This document shows, one piece after another, positions 1 to 8,194 of a stretch of DNA of 36,640 bases. The notes under the pieces were generated by a model. It was not told where the DNA came from. It saw only the letters and a list, made by a program, of their open reading frames with translations, and searched no databases. Source of the DNA: Gemmatimonadota bacterium (lineage in GTDB: Bacteria > Latescibacterota > UBA2968); contig JAPOXY010000148.1 in assembly GCA_026706845.1 (NCBI GenBank), positions 1 to 36,640 on the forward strand. The letters are read 5' to 3'. A program made the translations under genes and the position numbers. Position 1 is the stretch's first letter. Each line of letters begins with the position of its first letter.

Positions 1-245
1 TCTTTTTTTTTAGTGGTGTCAATAAGATCATACGTATGGCTGGGCGTAGGACCATACAGAAGATTCCTTGGCGTGTCATAAGTTACTGGGCGTCCCCAAA
101 GTTCCAATGCTTTTCTATCCACGAGATAGATCAGCTTGAGAAGTTTATACATGTCAATGCTTTGACCGCCATTATGCTTTATCAACAATGCCGCAACCTG
201 GGCAGCTTTCCGCTCTTTGAATTGAGGCATCTCTATTGTTGACAT
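1..245 (-). CDS. Panacea-domain (DUF4065) protein, 3' part beyond the window
   Basis: Reading the minus strand from an ATG at 245-243 gives 81 codons open to the window edge. Residues 32-40 read MYKLLKLIY, followed by LVDRKALELWGRPVT and then YGPTPSHTYDLI at 64-75. This is the usual N-terminal pattern of the Panacea/DUF4065 (SocA-like) family, whose members act as proteolysis adaptors or as antitoxins in PanAT-type toxin-antitoxin modules. The start is supported by an AAAGGAGG Shine-Dalgarno sequence five bases upstream. A hairpin terminator at 326-361 separates it from the next minus-strand gene, so it is probably transcribed alone or with genes to the left. Any toxin partner would lie outside the window. 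The family call is from remembered motif resemblance; the antitoxin role is inference. Confidence 0.72.
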   Translation of the reverse strand, partial: MSTIEMPQFKERKAAQVAALLIKHNGGQSIDMYKLLKLIYLVDRKALELWGRPVTYDTPRNLLYGPTPSHTYDLIDTTKKK

Positions 246-283
246 AAATACCTCCTTTTATTTTTTCTCAAAAAATATAGGGA

Positions 284-289
284 ATTATA
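284..289 (-). promoter_or_regulatory. Possible -10 box for the Panacea gene
   Basis: On the minus strand a perfect TATAAT lies about 40 bases upstream of the ATG at 245, within the only space between that gene and the terminator at 326-361. No good -35 hexamer is visible at 16-18 bases, so this is a weak call. Confidence 0.3.
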
Positions 290-325
290 TACTAAAAAGC
301 GATGGAGAATTTGCTGGTAAAAATA

Positions 326-361
326 AAAAAATCCCATCCTGTATTCAGGGTGGGATTTTTG
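326..361 (-). terminator. Rho-independent terminator of the 382-4155 operon
   Basis: A 12-bp stem (330-341 pairing with 346-357, one G-T pair) with a four-base loop is flanked by A- and T-runs, so it could work in both directions. It lies 20 bases past the stop of the minus-strand gene at 382-1653 and fits as its terminator. Confidence 0.8.
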
Positions 362-381
362 TTTATAGTTTTTCTATTGTT

Positions 382-1653
382 TCACATCTCAGTAATTGCA
401 ACTCTTTTTTTTAATGTGTCGAGGTCGATTTTTTGGCTGGCGTAGGCTTCAATGTCGCGTTTGGCAACGCGGAAAAGGATGCGGTCGGGGCGTTTAATAT
501 CGGTTGTTTTGTCTTTGTGGCCGATTTTGAAGTGGCTCTGTCCGACGAGGTTGGTGTGAACGATGATGGATTCCTCTGGTGAGAGGTCTCGCAAGGTTGG
601 ACCGTAGTCGGCGAGGGTTTCAATAATTGAGGTTTTGAATGCTTCGAGTTCGTCATCTCGGTCGGATTCTCGTTTGTACCCATCGTACCAAAACTGATTG
701 TCCTGTTGTGAGATGAGAAAGAGTGCGCCTATGCATTTTTGGTAGAAGCCCGTGCATTGAGTGCCACTCAAGAAGCGGAGATCTGTATCCTTTTTGAGAA
801 TATTGGTCAAAATATCGGCCATGATGTCGATTGTTTTGTCGCGTGCTGGCTGCGGTTTGTGCTCGCGAAAGGTGATTTGATCACGGAAAGTTTGTTCGTC
901 AATTTTGCCACGGTTGTGGGCATCAATATCGCGTTTGGTGACGGTGGCTTCGAGGAGGATACGCTTGGGGGTGACAATTTTAATGTGTTTGGAGACTTCC
1001 TCTATCTGTTTTTTGGCTTCCTCCATGAAGGCTTTTATTTCAAATTGAATATCACCGCTTCGATCTATTGTGGATTGTTTGATATGTATTTTATCGGCAT
1101 GGGTGGAGTCGGCATGGACGATAAATTTGACGGAGGAGCTATGTTCTGCTGGGTGCAAGAGAACGGTTACGCGGTTGTCATCTTTAAGTTGTCCAATGGC
1201 ATTTCCATAGATGCTTAAAAATTCGGTGATTTGTTTTTTTATAACTTCATTTTGATCTTTTGAGGCTGCTGGTTTTTGTTCGATCAGGATTTCTTCTTCA
1301 TTTTCACTGCTTTTGTCGCGGTTGGCACTAATCACACGTACTCGAATCTCTTTGTCTTCTTCATTTTCACTGCTTTTGTTGCGGTTGGCACTAATCACCT
1401 GTACTCGAACCCCTTTGTCGTCACCGTATTTTTGCATCCAGCCGCTGGCAATGAGCAAGACGCCGTGATTTTCGATATAAAGACCCGTGGTGGAAACTTT
1501 TTTTTCCTCAAAAAATTGGTCGAGTATGCTTTCCTGAATGGAGAGGTCGCGTTTCATGCGTTTCCAGTCCATGTCGGCGAGGGCTGAAGTGCAAAATGTA
1601 ACGAGAGCTATTCCTGTAAAGAGGATGGTTTGCACGATTTTTATATGTCTCAT
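382..1653 (-). CDS. Secreted protein of unknown function with duplicated domain
   Basis: 423 residues starting with a clear Sec signal peptide (positively charged MRHIK, hydrophobic core, likely cleavage after ...TSALA near residue 26). I do not recognise the family. The protein contains two diverged copies of one domain. The first, around residues 140-275, has FLSIYGNAIGQL...VLLHPAEHS...PKRILLEATVTKRDIDAH; the second, near 325-420, has IIETLADYGPTLRDL...IIVHTNLVGQS...PDRILFRVAKRDIEAY. Between signal and first domain lies a charged 21-residue segment present twice in tandem. An AAAGGAG ribosome site precedes the ATG. It is the last gene of the sigma/anti-sigma/TlpA operon, 33 bases after the thioredoxin gene, so an envelope function under that ECF sigma factor is likely (inference). 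Confidence 0.75.
   Translation of the reverse strand: MRHIKIVQTILFTGIALVTFCTSALADMDWKRMKRDLSIQESILDQFFEEKKVSTTGLYIENHGVLLIASGWMQKYGDDKGVRVQVISANRNKSSENEEDKEIRVRVISANRDKSSENEEEILIEQKPAASKDQNEVIKKQITEFLSIYGNAIGQLKDDNRVTVLLHPAEHSSSVKFIVHADSTHADKIHIKQSTIDRSGDIQFEIKAFMEEAKKQIEEVSKHIKIVTPKRILLEATVTKRDIDAHNRGKIDEQTFRDQITFREHKPQPARDKTIDIMADILTNILKKDTDLRFLSGTQCTGFYQKCIGALFLISQQDNQFWYDGYKRESDRDDELEAFKTSIIETLADYGPTLRDLSPEESIIVHTNLVGQSHFKIGHKDKTTDIKRPDRILFRVAKRDIEAYASQKIDLDTLKKRVAITEM
1292..1417. repeat. 63-bp tandem duplication inside the secreted-protein gene
   Basis: Bases 1292-1354 and 1355-1417 align with about 58 of 63 positions identical. The period is a multiple of three, so the duplication adds 21 in-frame residues with core VISANRxKSSENEE. 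The copies have diverged by a few substitutions only, which suggests a fairly recent slippage or unequal-exchange event. Confidence 0.92.
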
Positions 1654-1686
1654 TTTGATTTCTCCTTTCGTCCAGGGGTATCTGCA

Positions 1687-2904
1687 TCAATCACTGGCAT
1701 CATTCACAACCAAAAACTCTATCTCCCGCTGTTCTTTCCGAACTTGTAAACCGAGTTGTTCTTTCAGAGCTGCGAGCACGGAATTGGGATCGTCTTCGTC
1801 ATAGGTGATTTCCCAGTCGTATTTTCCTTCTATTCCAGTACCATCCTCTACAATACGCTCTAAAACGGACTCCAATGAGTTTGCCAGCATGCTGATTTCA
1901 CCGTTGATTGTCTTTATCTTACCACGTCCACCGCTTGTCATAGATCCCCCTGAACCCATTACTGAGGGCTTCAATTTTTCTGCGCTGTCTTCTCCAGCCG
2001 TGAGTACGAGGACTTCAACAGATTTTTTCTGGTTGGAAACGCGCAACTGTAGCGATGTCGTCAGCGCTTGTTGGAGTAGCAAATCGAACTGGTCTCTCGG
2101 CAATTTGGCTGAGATTGTGTACCACGAGTCTAAAAGCGTCTCTGGACCTATAATCCGCGTTTTGGGGACATCGTAAGCCGAGCTTAAAGCCTGGTGCAAT
2201 GTAATGCCTTCTGCGTCCAATTTTCTGTATCCTTTTGAACTACCTGTACCGAATGACGGCCACTTTCTCTTTTCTGTAGGTGCAATCGATATTTTGAAGA
2301 TGGGGTCGGTACCTTTGTTTTCGACAGTTTTCGGTTTTGGCAATTTGGGACGCTCTATTTTTTCCCCAGCGATGACCTTTTTAATTATGTCAGATGATAG
2401 CCCTACTGGGTGAAGCGATGCGGCGATTATGCCCTCATGGTTGATCAAAAATGTCCGTGGGATTCCCCTGACACCATAAGCTTCAAAGGCTGACCGATCC
2501 GTGTCCAGTCCAATCCACGATTTCATTTCTTGCCGTTTCAGAAATGGCGCAATTACGTCTTCACCTTCATCTGTTACTGAGATAAACTGGACTTGCTTGT
2601 CGCGAAATTCCTCGCTTAGCTGGTTCAGATGTGGGATCTCTGCCACGCAAGGAGCGCACCAGGTTGCCCAAAATTCCAGGACGACAACTTTGCCCTTTAG
2701 TGCCGATAAGCTTTTTTCACTTTCTGGTGCTTGCAGGTATTTTTCAATGTTCAGTTCTGGCGCAGTCTGCCCAATCAGGCTCTGCTTTCCCATTACATTC
2801 ATAACCAATACTTTGGCTTTCTCAACTGAGCTCTCCTGCGCTATGACACTTGTAGCAAATATCTGAACAATTATTGCGATTTTCAGTAGATGGGAGTTAT
2901 GCAT
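1687..2904 (-). CDS. TlpA-type thioredoxin fused to a DUF3738/TIGR03435-like domain
   Basis: 405 residues with an N-terminal signal peptide (cleavage probably near ...SVIAQ, residue 23). Residues about 45-190 are a TlpA/ResA-type thioredoxin fold: FWATWCAPC with redox Cys83 and Cys86, and the cis-proline motif GIPRTF at 148-152. Residues about 200-403 resemble the TIGR03435 (DUF3738) family: LDAEGITLHQALSSAYDV, a GPETLLDSWYTI stretch, and a C-terminal GIEGKYDWEITYDED...ALKEQLGLQV. Thioredoxins of this class reduce or exchange disulfides outside the cytoplasmic membrane; the role of DUF3738 is not established. The ATG is preceded by AAGGAGA. It lies 14 bases after the anti-sigma gene in the same operon. 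Confidence 0.88.
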   Translation of the reverse strand: MHNSHLLKIAIIVQIFATSVIAQESSVEKAKVLVMNVMGKQSLIGQTAPELNIEKYLQAPESEKSLSALKGKVVVLEFWATWCAPCVAEIPHLNQLSEEFRDKQVQFISVTDEGEDVIAPFLKRQEMKSWIGLDTDRSAFEAYGVRGIPRTFLINHEGIIAASLHPVGLSSDIIKKVIAGEKIERPKLPKPKTVENKGTDPIFKISIAPTEKRKWPSFGTGSSKGYRKLDAEGITLHQALSSAYDVPKTRIIGPETLLDSWYTISAKLPRDQFDLLLQQALTTSLQLRVSNQKKSVEVLVLTAGEDSAEKLKPSVMGSGGSMTSGGRGKIKTINGEISMLANSLESVLERIVEDGTGIEGKYDWEITYDEDDPNSVLAALKEQLGLQVRKEQREIEFLVVNDASD

Positions 2905-2918
2905 TGTGGTATCTCCTT

Positions 2919-3605
2919 TTAATAGGGCTGGTTTACAGGTACGCGCTTAACGGGCATCTGTCGCAAGATGTGGTCGTAGCGGATTTCCTGTGTGTTGTAG
3001 AGGATCTGTAGTCCGCGGTCAATGCGCAGGAGGTCCTGTTGGCGCTGGGTTTCGAGTTCGCTTACGAGGCGGATGAAGGTGTTGTTGACTTCATTGCGCT
3101 GCTGGTTTTGCGATTCCTGGACGAGGCGATTGGTGTAGTTGATTAGATTTTGTTGATGGATGATAAATTCGCCGAGGGTGATGGGGGCGTCTAATGAGGC
3201 GTCTTTAGAGGTGTCGGTGATGGCGATTTGTTCAGGTGAGTCGCTGGATCGCAGGCCGATAGAGGTGTGGAATGCGCCGTCTCGTATGGCAAATTCGATG
3301 TTGAGAAAGGTGAAGATGAGGATTGCGGCAATGGCTACGCCTGCAGTTGCCCAGGTTTTGGGGTATCGCCTGGGGAGCAGGTTTTGCCAGAGGGATTGGC
3401 GATCCTGTACGAAGACGAGGTCCAGGTTGGGTTTTTCGTCGCCCCAGGCATTGAGGATGCGGGATGTGCTGCCCAGTTCTTCAAGGGTTTGGCTGCAGGA
3501 TGGGCAGGTTTCGATGTGAATTTTGAGGCGTTCACGCGCTTCTGGACGGATGTCTTCGTCGTAGAGGTAGGCGATGAGTTGTTCGCGGGTGATGTCACAG
3601 TTCAT
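2919..3605 (-). CDS. Zinc-finger anti-sigma factor
   Basis: 228 residues from the ATG at 3605, which overlaps the end of the sigma-factor gene by 11 bases; a longer reading frame exists upstream but would lie inside the sigma gene. Residues 30-37 form the HxxxCxxC zinc-binding motif (H30, C34, C37) of ZAS anti-sigma domains. One membrane segment follows at about 84-104. The outside part ends in a Gln/Arg-rich, probably coiled-coil region, where residues 150-215 contain several QxxxN and LxxQxQQ stretches. Such proteins hold their cognate ECF sigma factor at the membrane until an envelope signal releases it. The overlap with the sigma gene supports a cognate pair and translational coupling. 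Confidence 0.88.
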   Translation of the reverse strand: MNCDITREQLIAYLYDEDIRPEARERLKIHIETCPSCSQTLEELGSTSRILNAWGDEKPNLDLVFVQDRQSLWQNLLPRRYPKTWATAGVAIAAILIFTFLNIEFAIRDGAFHTSIGLRSSDSPEQIAITDTSKDASLDAPITLGEFIIHQQNLINYTNRLVQESQNQQRNEVNNTFIRLVSELETQRQQDLLRIDRGLQILYNTQEIRYDHILRQMPVKRVPVNQPY

Positions 3606-4155
3606 AACGCACCATGTCCTCGCTGATGTGCCAGCGGTCAAAAATTTTTTTGAGGGCAGAGAGGCCGTAATACATTCTGGATTTGACCGTGTTGATGGGC
3701 ACTTTGAGTGTTTCGGCAATTTCGGTGAATTTTAGTCCCTGATATTCTTTCATGATGATGACGACGCGCTGTTCTTCGGGCAAGTTTTGCAGTGCGCGAT
3801 TGAGCAGGTCCCGAACGCTTTGTTCGTGAACCATCGCGTCTGGAGGCGTTGTTGTGTCTGCTATGGGGGTGTCGAGTGTGTCGAGGGAGATGAGGCTGCG
3901 ACGGCGACCAGCGTCTCGGCAGGCGTTGAGTGCGATTTGATAGATCCACGAGGTGAATTTGTCGGGGTCGCGCAGACGCCGCATGTTTTTGTACGCGCGG
4001 ATAAAGGTTTGCTGGCACAGGTCGCGCGCGTCGTCTCGGTTGCCCACATAGCGCAGGACAAAGTTGTAGATCGGGCACTCCCAGCGTTTGACCAGGGTGT
4101 TAAAGGCCGCGATTTGCCCGGCTCGGAACTGGGCAATCAATTCCGCATCGTTCAT
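3595..4155 (-). CDS. ECF-family RNA polymerase sigma factor
   Basis: 186 residues, normal for an ECF sigma factor. Sigma region 2 lies at about 8-75 (RDDARDLCQQTFIRAYKNMRRL, then FTSWIYQIALNACRD). A short linker is followed by region 4 at about 110-165 (LPEEQRVVIIMKEYQGLKFTEIAETL, then NTVKSRMYYGLSALKK), the helix-turn-helix that reads the -35 element. It is the first gene of a four-gene minus-strand operon with its anti-sigma factor, a thioredoxin and a secreted protein, and such sigma factors usually control their own operon. The start has no strong Shine-Dalgarno sequence. The stress sensed is unknown; the thioredoxin suggests redox or protein folding in the envelope (inference). Confidence 0.93.
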   Translation of the reverse strand: MNDAELIAQFRAGQIAAFNTLVKRWECPIYNFVLRYVGNRDDARDLCQQTFIRAYKNMRRLRDPDKFTSWIYQIALNACRDAGRRRSLISLDTLDTPIADTTTPPDAMVHEQSVRDLLNRALQNLPEEQRVVIIMKEYQGLKFTEIAETLKVPINTVKSRMYYGLSALKKIFDRWHISEDMVRYEL

Positions 4156-4267
4156 TAATTAAGAGACCGTGTTTGGGGTTCTGTGTGTTGGTTCACCTTT
4201 CAAGACGTTTGGTTGGGGTGAAAAGTTTTAATGATGATTGAATTTTTTCATATTTTGAGGGAAAGTT

Positions 4268-4349
4268 TGTCATCGCGTTGAGGTGTTGTAGGGGACGGTC
4301 CCCGTGCCGTCCCGTCATCGCGGCATGGTGTTAGCAGCGACCCAGAAAG
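4268..4349. repeat. Palindrome-containing interspersed repeat, copy 1
   Basis: Bases 4268-4315 are identical to 7348-7395 (48 bp). Inside are a perfect 13-base palindrome at 4291-4303 (ggggac g gtcccc) and an alternative stem gggacgg/ccgtccc at 4292-4298 and 4307-4313. Bases 4316-4349 form a second, weaker hairpin half that is also found after copy 2. It lies just before the start of the secreted-protein gene at 4367. It looks like a REP or MITE-like element. Confidence 0.85.
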
Positions 4350-4366
4350 TTCCACAGAGGTATTAT

Positions 4367-7336
4367 ATGCAAATTTTAATTCTATTCATAGCTTTTGCGA
4401 GCACAGCGAGTTTTGCGGGCGCCGATGAGTTGAAGAACTATTTGTTCGATATGGGTGCTGCAGATTCAAAGGTGGCATCGGGCTATATACGGGTGACGCC
4501 AGATGATGTCTATACAGCCGAACGAGGGTATGGGTTTACCTCGCGGGTTTCCGGTGCGATTGAAGCTGCCGAGGCGTTTTCCTGGTTTGGCGCATTGTTG
4601 ACGGATGGTGTTGGTGGGCGTTACGGGCGTCGGGATTATGCGCGAGAGGGTCTGGTGTTTCGGGTGGATGTGCCAGCGGGGTATTATATGGCTGAGGTCG
4701 GTGTGCCCGATGGTCCAGATGCGCGGTCGCTACAGGTTTATGTGAATGGCGTTTTTGCAGCGCGTACCAGGGATAACCCGATGCGTCAGAGGGGATGGGA
4801 TCAAACACCGCCGGAACAGTTGCGTTTTCCGGTGTCCGTGTCGGGAGATTCTGTGCTGATTCGCATTGAGGGTGTGGGAAGTGGCAAGCTCTATGAGTCG
4901 CAGCGGGTGGGGTTGATGTCCGTGGCATTGCGCCCCAGCTATCCCCATTTGTTTCAACGGGTGGGTGGTCGTTTAGAGGCAGTTGATTCCGTTTTTGCAT
5001 TAGAACCCGATTTGCAACAGGGGATTGCCCGGTATGATCGCGGGGATTTTGAGGGTGCTGCGTCGGCTTTTCGAAAGGCGGATGTTGCACCATTAGTGAA
5101 AGCTGAGCTTTTGTTGTGGACGGCAGGCCATGTGTCTTGTCCGCATCACCGAGATTTAATAGAGGAGGCTCTGGATTTATTAAAAAGAGATACTGATGTT
5201 CGCTCTCAAAATCGCGTGCGGGATGTTTTTACCTATTTAGAGGGTCTGGATCGGGTTGAAGCGCGCAATTGGAGTTGGGCAAGAGAGAAGTTTGGGATGG
5301 GCCAGAGTGGCCGTCTGTGGTATGCACAAGTGCATCTTCGCCTGGTTGCGGGCGATCCCGGAGATCCTCTGCGATTTCGCGCGTTATATGCTCTGGGTCA
5401 GGTGTATTTCGGGTATTTTATGGAACTGCATGATGTGCGTTTTGTCGAGGCGTCGGATGAAATTTTTTTGGAGCTTCGAGAGGCATTTTTAGAAGATCAG
5501 ATGATTCGCATGTATTTGGGCGAGCGTTTTGCTTATGACGATCCCAGATATACCGAAGGCGCAGAGGATGCGCCGGTCTGGGCGGCAAAACAGCGCGAGG
5601 CACTCAAGCGGCTGCTCGATGTGATTCATTACTGGACGGATGAGCGGCAGGCTGAAAATGGCGAGATGGGTGGGCATTACGAAGACGATTGTGAGATGTT
5701 TCGGCATTGGCAGCCCGCTCTTTTTGCGGCAGATGATGCTCGAGCGATCAGGGCAATACGACGTATGGCCGATGGCGTTTGGAATAGCGATTTGATTGCG
5801 GATGGGTACAGCAAACGCGCGTATGATGTGGAGCATTCTTCAGAGCTGATTTCCGATACGCATCCGATTCTTCTGGCAGCGGAATACGGGAATCCAGAGT
5901 ACGTGGAACGCGCGATGGCAACGGCGCGGGTGATGCGCGATGTGTGGGTGGGTAAGACCGAGCTGGGCAATTTGCATTTTAAGTCGATGCGTATTGGGGC
6001 GCACGAGGTGGATGAACGGGCGCCGTATAATGTGGATGTGCCGTATAATGCGCGGGCGGTGAAACCGATTCGCTGGTTGGCCTGGTACAATCGACATCCC
6101 GAGGCTGTGCGTCTGATTTCCGAGTGGGGAAAAAGCTGGGTTGAGGCGATTTCGCGAGAGGCAGATGGAAAGCCCGCAGGGGTGATTCCGGCGGCGATTA
6201 CGTTTCCGGAGAATAAGCTGGGTGGTCCGGGTGATACGTGGTATGATACGGGTATGGGATGGCTTTATTCTTTTCCGAGTGCTTCGGGAATGATTTACGA
6301 TCATCTTCTGGCTGTTTGGTGGATTACGGGAGATGAGGCTTTTTTGCAGCCGCACCGCGATGGGCTGGCGATTCTCGAAAATTTGGATGATCTGCCCGCA
6401 GATGCCGAGGTCGGTTCTCGTGCCTGGGCTTTGCGCCGGGTGCTGAATCCGGGACGCTTTTCGAGCTATCGGTTGCTTACAGGTGATGCGCGATACGATG
6501 CCCTGTTTCGAGAGGGTGGGTCAAGTTATTTGCGATGGCGATTGACGGGAGATGTGTCGTATCTAATTTCGGGTTGCGAGCATAGTATTAATAGTATGCG
6601 GATTAACCGCTCGTTTCTGACTTCGGAAGTTTATTTTACGGATCGCGTGTTTGTGCGCGGGGCTGAGCATTTGCTGGCGATGTACACAGGTGATGTGACC
6701 CGGGCAGGCGATTTTCCGAGTTTTGCCGTGACGTGGAAGAATACGGGTGCTGATTTTGCCGCGCTGGTGACAGAGAGTAGCGATAGGGCGCTGCGTATGT
6801 TGGTCTATAATTTTGAGGCTGAGGAGAAGACAGTGGGTATGCGTCTGTGGCGTTTGAAGGATGGGGTTTATTCGGTTGTCGGCAAACAGATGGGGCAGGC
6901 AGATGTTTTTCGACGGGATGGGGTGCGTGTCCGACGGGGAACAGAGGTTGCGGTTGATTTGCCCTCACGAGTGTTGATGCGAATTTCGATTGATCTTACA
7001 GGTGAGGTTCAAGAGGTGGCTGAGTATTTACCAGATGCCGGCATTTCCGCGCGCGATGTGGTGGTGGATGGCGATCGTGTACGGGTGACGGTACACAATA
7101 TTGGCACTGTGGATGTTGAAAGTTTAACGGTTGCTCTGTACGGTGGTGAGAAGGCGCTGGATCGCAGGGTAATTCAGAATTTGGAAGCGCCTCTGGATTT
7201 GTTGCCGAGAGCGAAACAGGTCGTGTTTTCCATTGGTTCTGATATGCTGGATTCCATTACCGTGGTTCTTGATCCCGAGGAGAAGTTGGAAGAGATTACG
7301 CGGGTGAATAATCGGGTGACTGTGGCTGTGAAATAG
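4367..7336 (+). CDS. Large secreted carbohydrate-binding/toroid protein with C-terminal CARDB-like domain
   Basis: 989 residues from the ATG at 4367, chosen because it follows AGAGG at a proper distance and opens a good signal peptide (MQILILFIAFASTASFAGA). An upstream ATG at 4304 would lie inside the repeat. The mature N-terminus (NYLFDMG...SGYIRVTPDDVYTAERGYGF, to about residue 200) matches the galactose-binding/malectin-like domain found at the front of secreted rhamnogalacturonan esterases and lyases. The middle, about 210-850, is helical and tryptophan-rich, like the alpha/alpha toroid of polysaccharide lyases and heparinase-like enzymes; I cannot assign catalytic residues. The last 90 residues (VRVTVHNIGTVDVESLTVALY...EEITRVNNRVTVAV) look like a CARDB adhesion module. 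Likely role: binding or degrading a polysaccharide outside the cell. Confidence 0.7.
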   Translation: MQILILFIAFASTASFAGADELKNYLFDMGAADSKVASGYIRVTPDDVYTAERGYGFTSRVSGAIEAAEAFSWFGALLTDGVGGRYGRRDYAREGLVFRVDVPAGYYMAEVGVPDGPDARSLQVYVNGVFAARTRDNPMRQRGWDQTPPEQLRFPVSVSGDSVLIRIEGVGSGKLYESQRVGLMSVALRPSYPHLFQRVGGRLEAVDSVFALEPDLQQGIARYDRGDFEGAASAFRKADVAPLVKAELLLWTAGHVSCPHHRDLIEEALDLLKRDTDVRSQNRVRDVFTYLEGLDRVEARNWSWAREKFGMGQSGRLWYAQVHLRLVAGDPGDPLRFRALYALGQVYFGYFMELHDVRFVEASDEIFLELREAFLEDQMIRMYLGERFAYDDPRYTEGAEDAPVWAAKQREALKRLLDVIHYWTDERQAENGEMGGHYEDDCEMFRHWQPALFAADDARAIRAIRRMADGVWNSDLIADGYSKRAYDVEHSSELISDTHPILLAAEYGNPEYVERAMATARVMRDVWVGKTELGNLHFKSMRIGAHEVDERAPYNVDVPYNARAVKPIRWLAWYNRHPEAVRLISEWGKSWVEAISREADGKPAGVIPAAITFPENKLGGPGDTWYDTGMGWLYSFPSASGMIYDHLLAVWWITGDEAFLQPHRDGLAILENLDDLPADAEVGSRAWALRRVLNPGRFSSYRLLTGDARYDALFREGGSSYLRWRLTGDVSYLISGCEHSINSMRINRSFLTSEVYFTDRVFVRGAEHLLAMYTGDVTRAGDFPSFAVTWKNTGADFAALVTESSDRALRMLVYNFEAEEKTVGMRLWRLKDGVYSVVGKQMGQADVFRRDGVRVRRGTEVAVDLPSRVLMRISIDLTGEVQEVAEYLPDAGISARDVVVDGDRVRVTVHNIGTVDVESLTVALYGGEKALDRRVIQNLEAPLDLLPRAKQVVFSIGSDMLDSITVVLDPEEKLEEITRVNNRVTVAVK

Positions 7337-7347
7337 AAGGTTTTGGT

Positions 7348-7446
7348 TGTCATCGCGTTGAGGTGTTGTAGGGGACGGTCCCCGTGCCGTCCCGTTGTTT
7401 TAAGGGTTGTCATCGCGGCATGATGTTGAGCCGCGATCCAGAAGGT
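7348..7446. repeat. Palindrome-containing interspersed repeat, copy 2
   Basis: The first 48 bases are identical to copy 1 at 4268-4315, exactly 3080 bases away. After a 15-base stretch absent from copy 1, the second block follows. Here it forms a perfect 8-bp stem, atcgcggc and gccgcgat, around a ten-base loop (7412-7437). The two copies bracket the gene at 4367-7336. Confidence 0.85.
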
Positions 7447-7483
7447 TTGCCATTGGTTTTGTTTGTTATCGCATGGAGAAATG

Positions 7484-8194
7484 ATGCCTTTAAGCGAGTT
7501 CGAGTTTTTCGGTTTTGCCCATGTTGCCGCGATGGTTGTGATACTCGCTGTGCCGATTATTTTGACTCTTATTGTTAAGTGGCTCAATTCGGAGAGGGCG
7601 ACTCAGGCGATCTGCTATGGGTTTGCGGGTGTGATTGCGCTCAACGAGGTGCTGAACTGGAGCTATCGATTGGCGACGGTTGGAGTGCATGAGTTTGTGC
7701 GGGAGTATATGCCGTTGCATGTGTGTGGGATTACTGTTTTCGCTGCTGTGGTTATGCTCATTTTACGACGACAGACAGCTTACGAGATTACCTATTTCTG
7801 GGGACTTGTCGGCGCGACCAATGCGGTTGTGACGCCTCAGCTTGAGTTCGGCTATCCGCAGTATCGCTTTTTTCAATATTTTATCGCGCATGGCGGTATT
7901 GTGGCTGCTGCGCTGTTCGCCACATGGGGCCTGGGTATGCGGCCGACAGGCAGATCGGTTTTGCGCGTTTTTGTTTTGCTGAATCTTCTGGCGATTGTTT
8001 TGATCGGCGTCAATTTGATGCTGGGGAGCAATTATATGTTTCTCTGTCAACCGCCTGATACAAAATCGCCTTTTTTCTTTTTGCCGTGGCCGTGGTATCT
8101 CTTATTTCTCGATGGCATAGCACTGGTGTTATTTTATGTGCTTTTTATTCCGTTCGCGAGGAGAAAGTTATACGCTTCAAATTCGTCGAGATGA
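7484..8194 (+). CDS. YwaF/TIGR02206-family integral membrane protein
   Basis: About 236 residues with six to seven hydrophobic segments. Family landmarks are the central MPLHVCGI, a Thr/Gln/Pro-rich loop (NAVVTPQLEFGYPQYRFFQYFIAHGG) and a C-terminal GSNYMFLCQPP...PWPWYLL, all typical of the YwaF family, whose function is unknown. Two adjacent ATGs at 7481 and 7484 follow GGAGAA; I chose the second for spacing. The stop overlaps the ATG of the sensor gene by four bases (ATGA at 8191-8194), so the two are probably co-translated. Confidence 0.85.
   Translation: MPLSEFEFFGFAHVAAMVVILAVPIILTLIVKWLNSERATQAICYGFAGVIALNEVLNWSYRLATVGVHEFVREYMPLHVCGITVFAAVVMLILRRQTAYEITYFWGLVGATNAVVTPQLEFGYPQYRFFQYFIAHGGIVAAALFATWGLGMRPTGRSVLRVFVLLNLLAIVLIGVNLMLGSNYMFLCQPPDTKSPFFFLPWPWYLLFLDGIALVLFYVLFIPFARRKLYASNSSR

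Noticed and set aside
739-1218. Long open frame on the plus strand inside the secreted-protein gene
   Set aside because: Antisense shadow; the minus-strand gene has a signal peptide, ribosome site and repeated domains.
4156-4260. ECF-type promoter ahead of the sigma gene (GAACC and GTC elements on the minus strand)
   Set aside because: The best pair is spaced 23 bases apart and the GTC lies too close to the start codon, so the match is not convincing.
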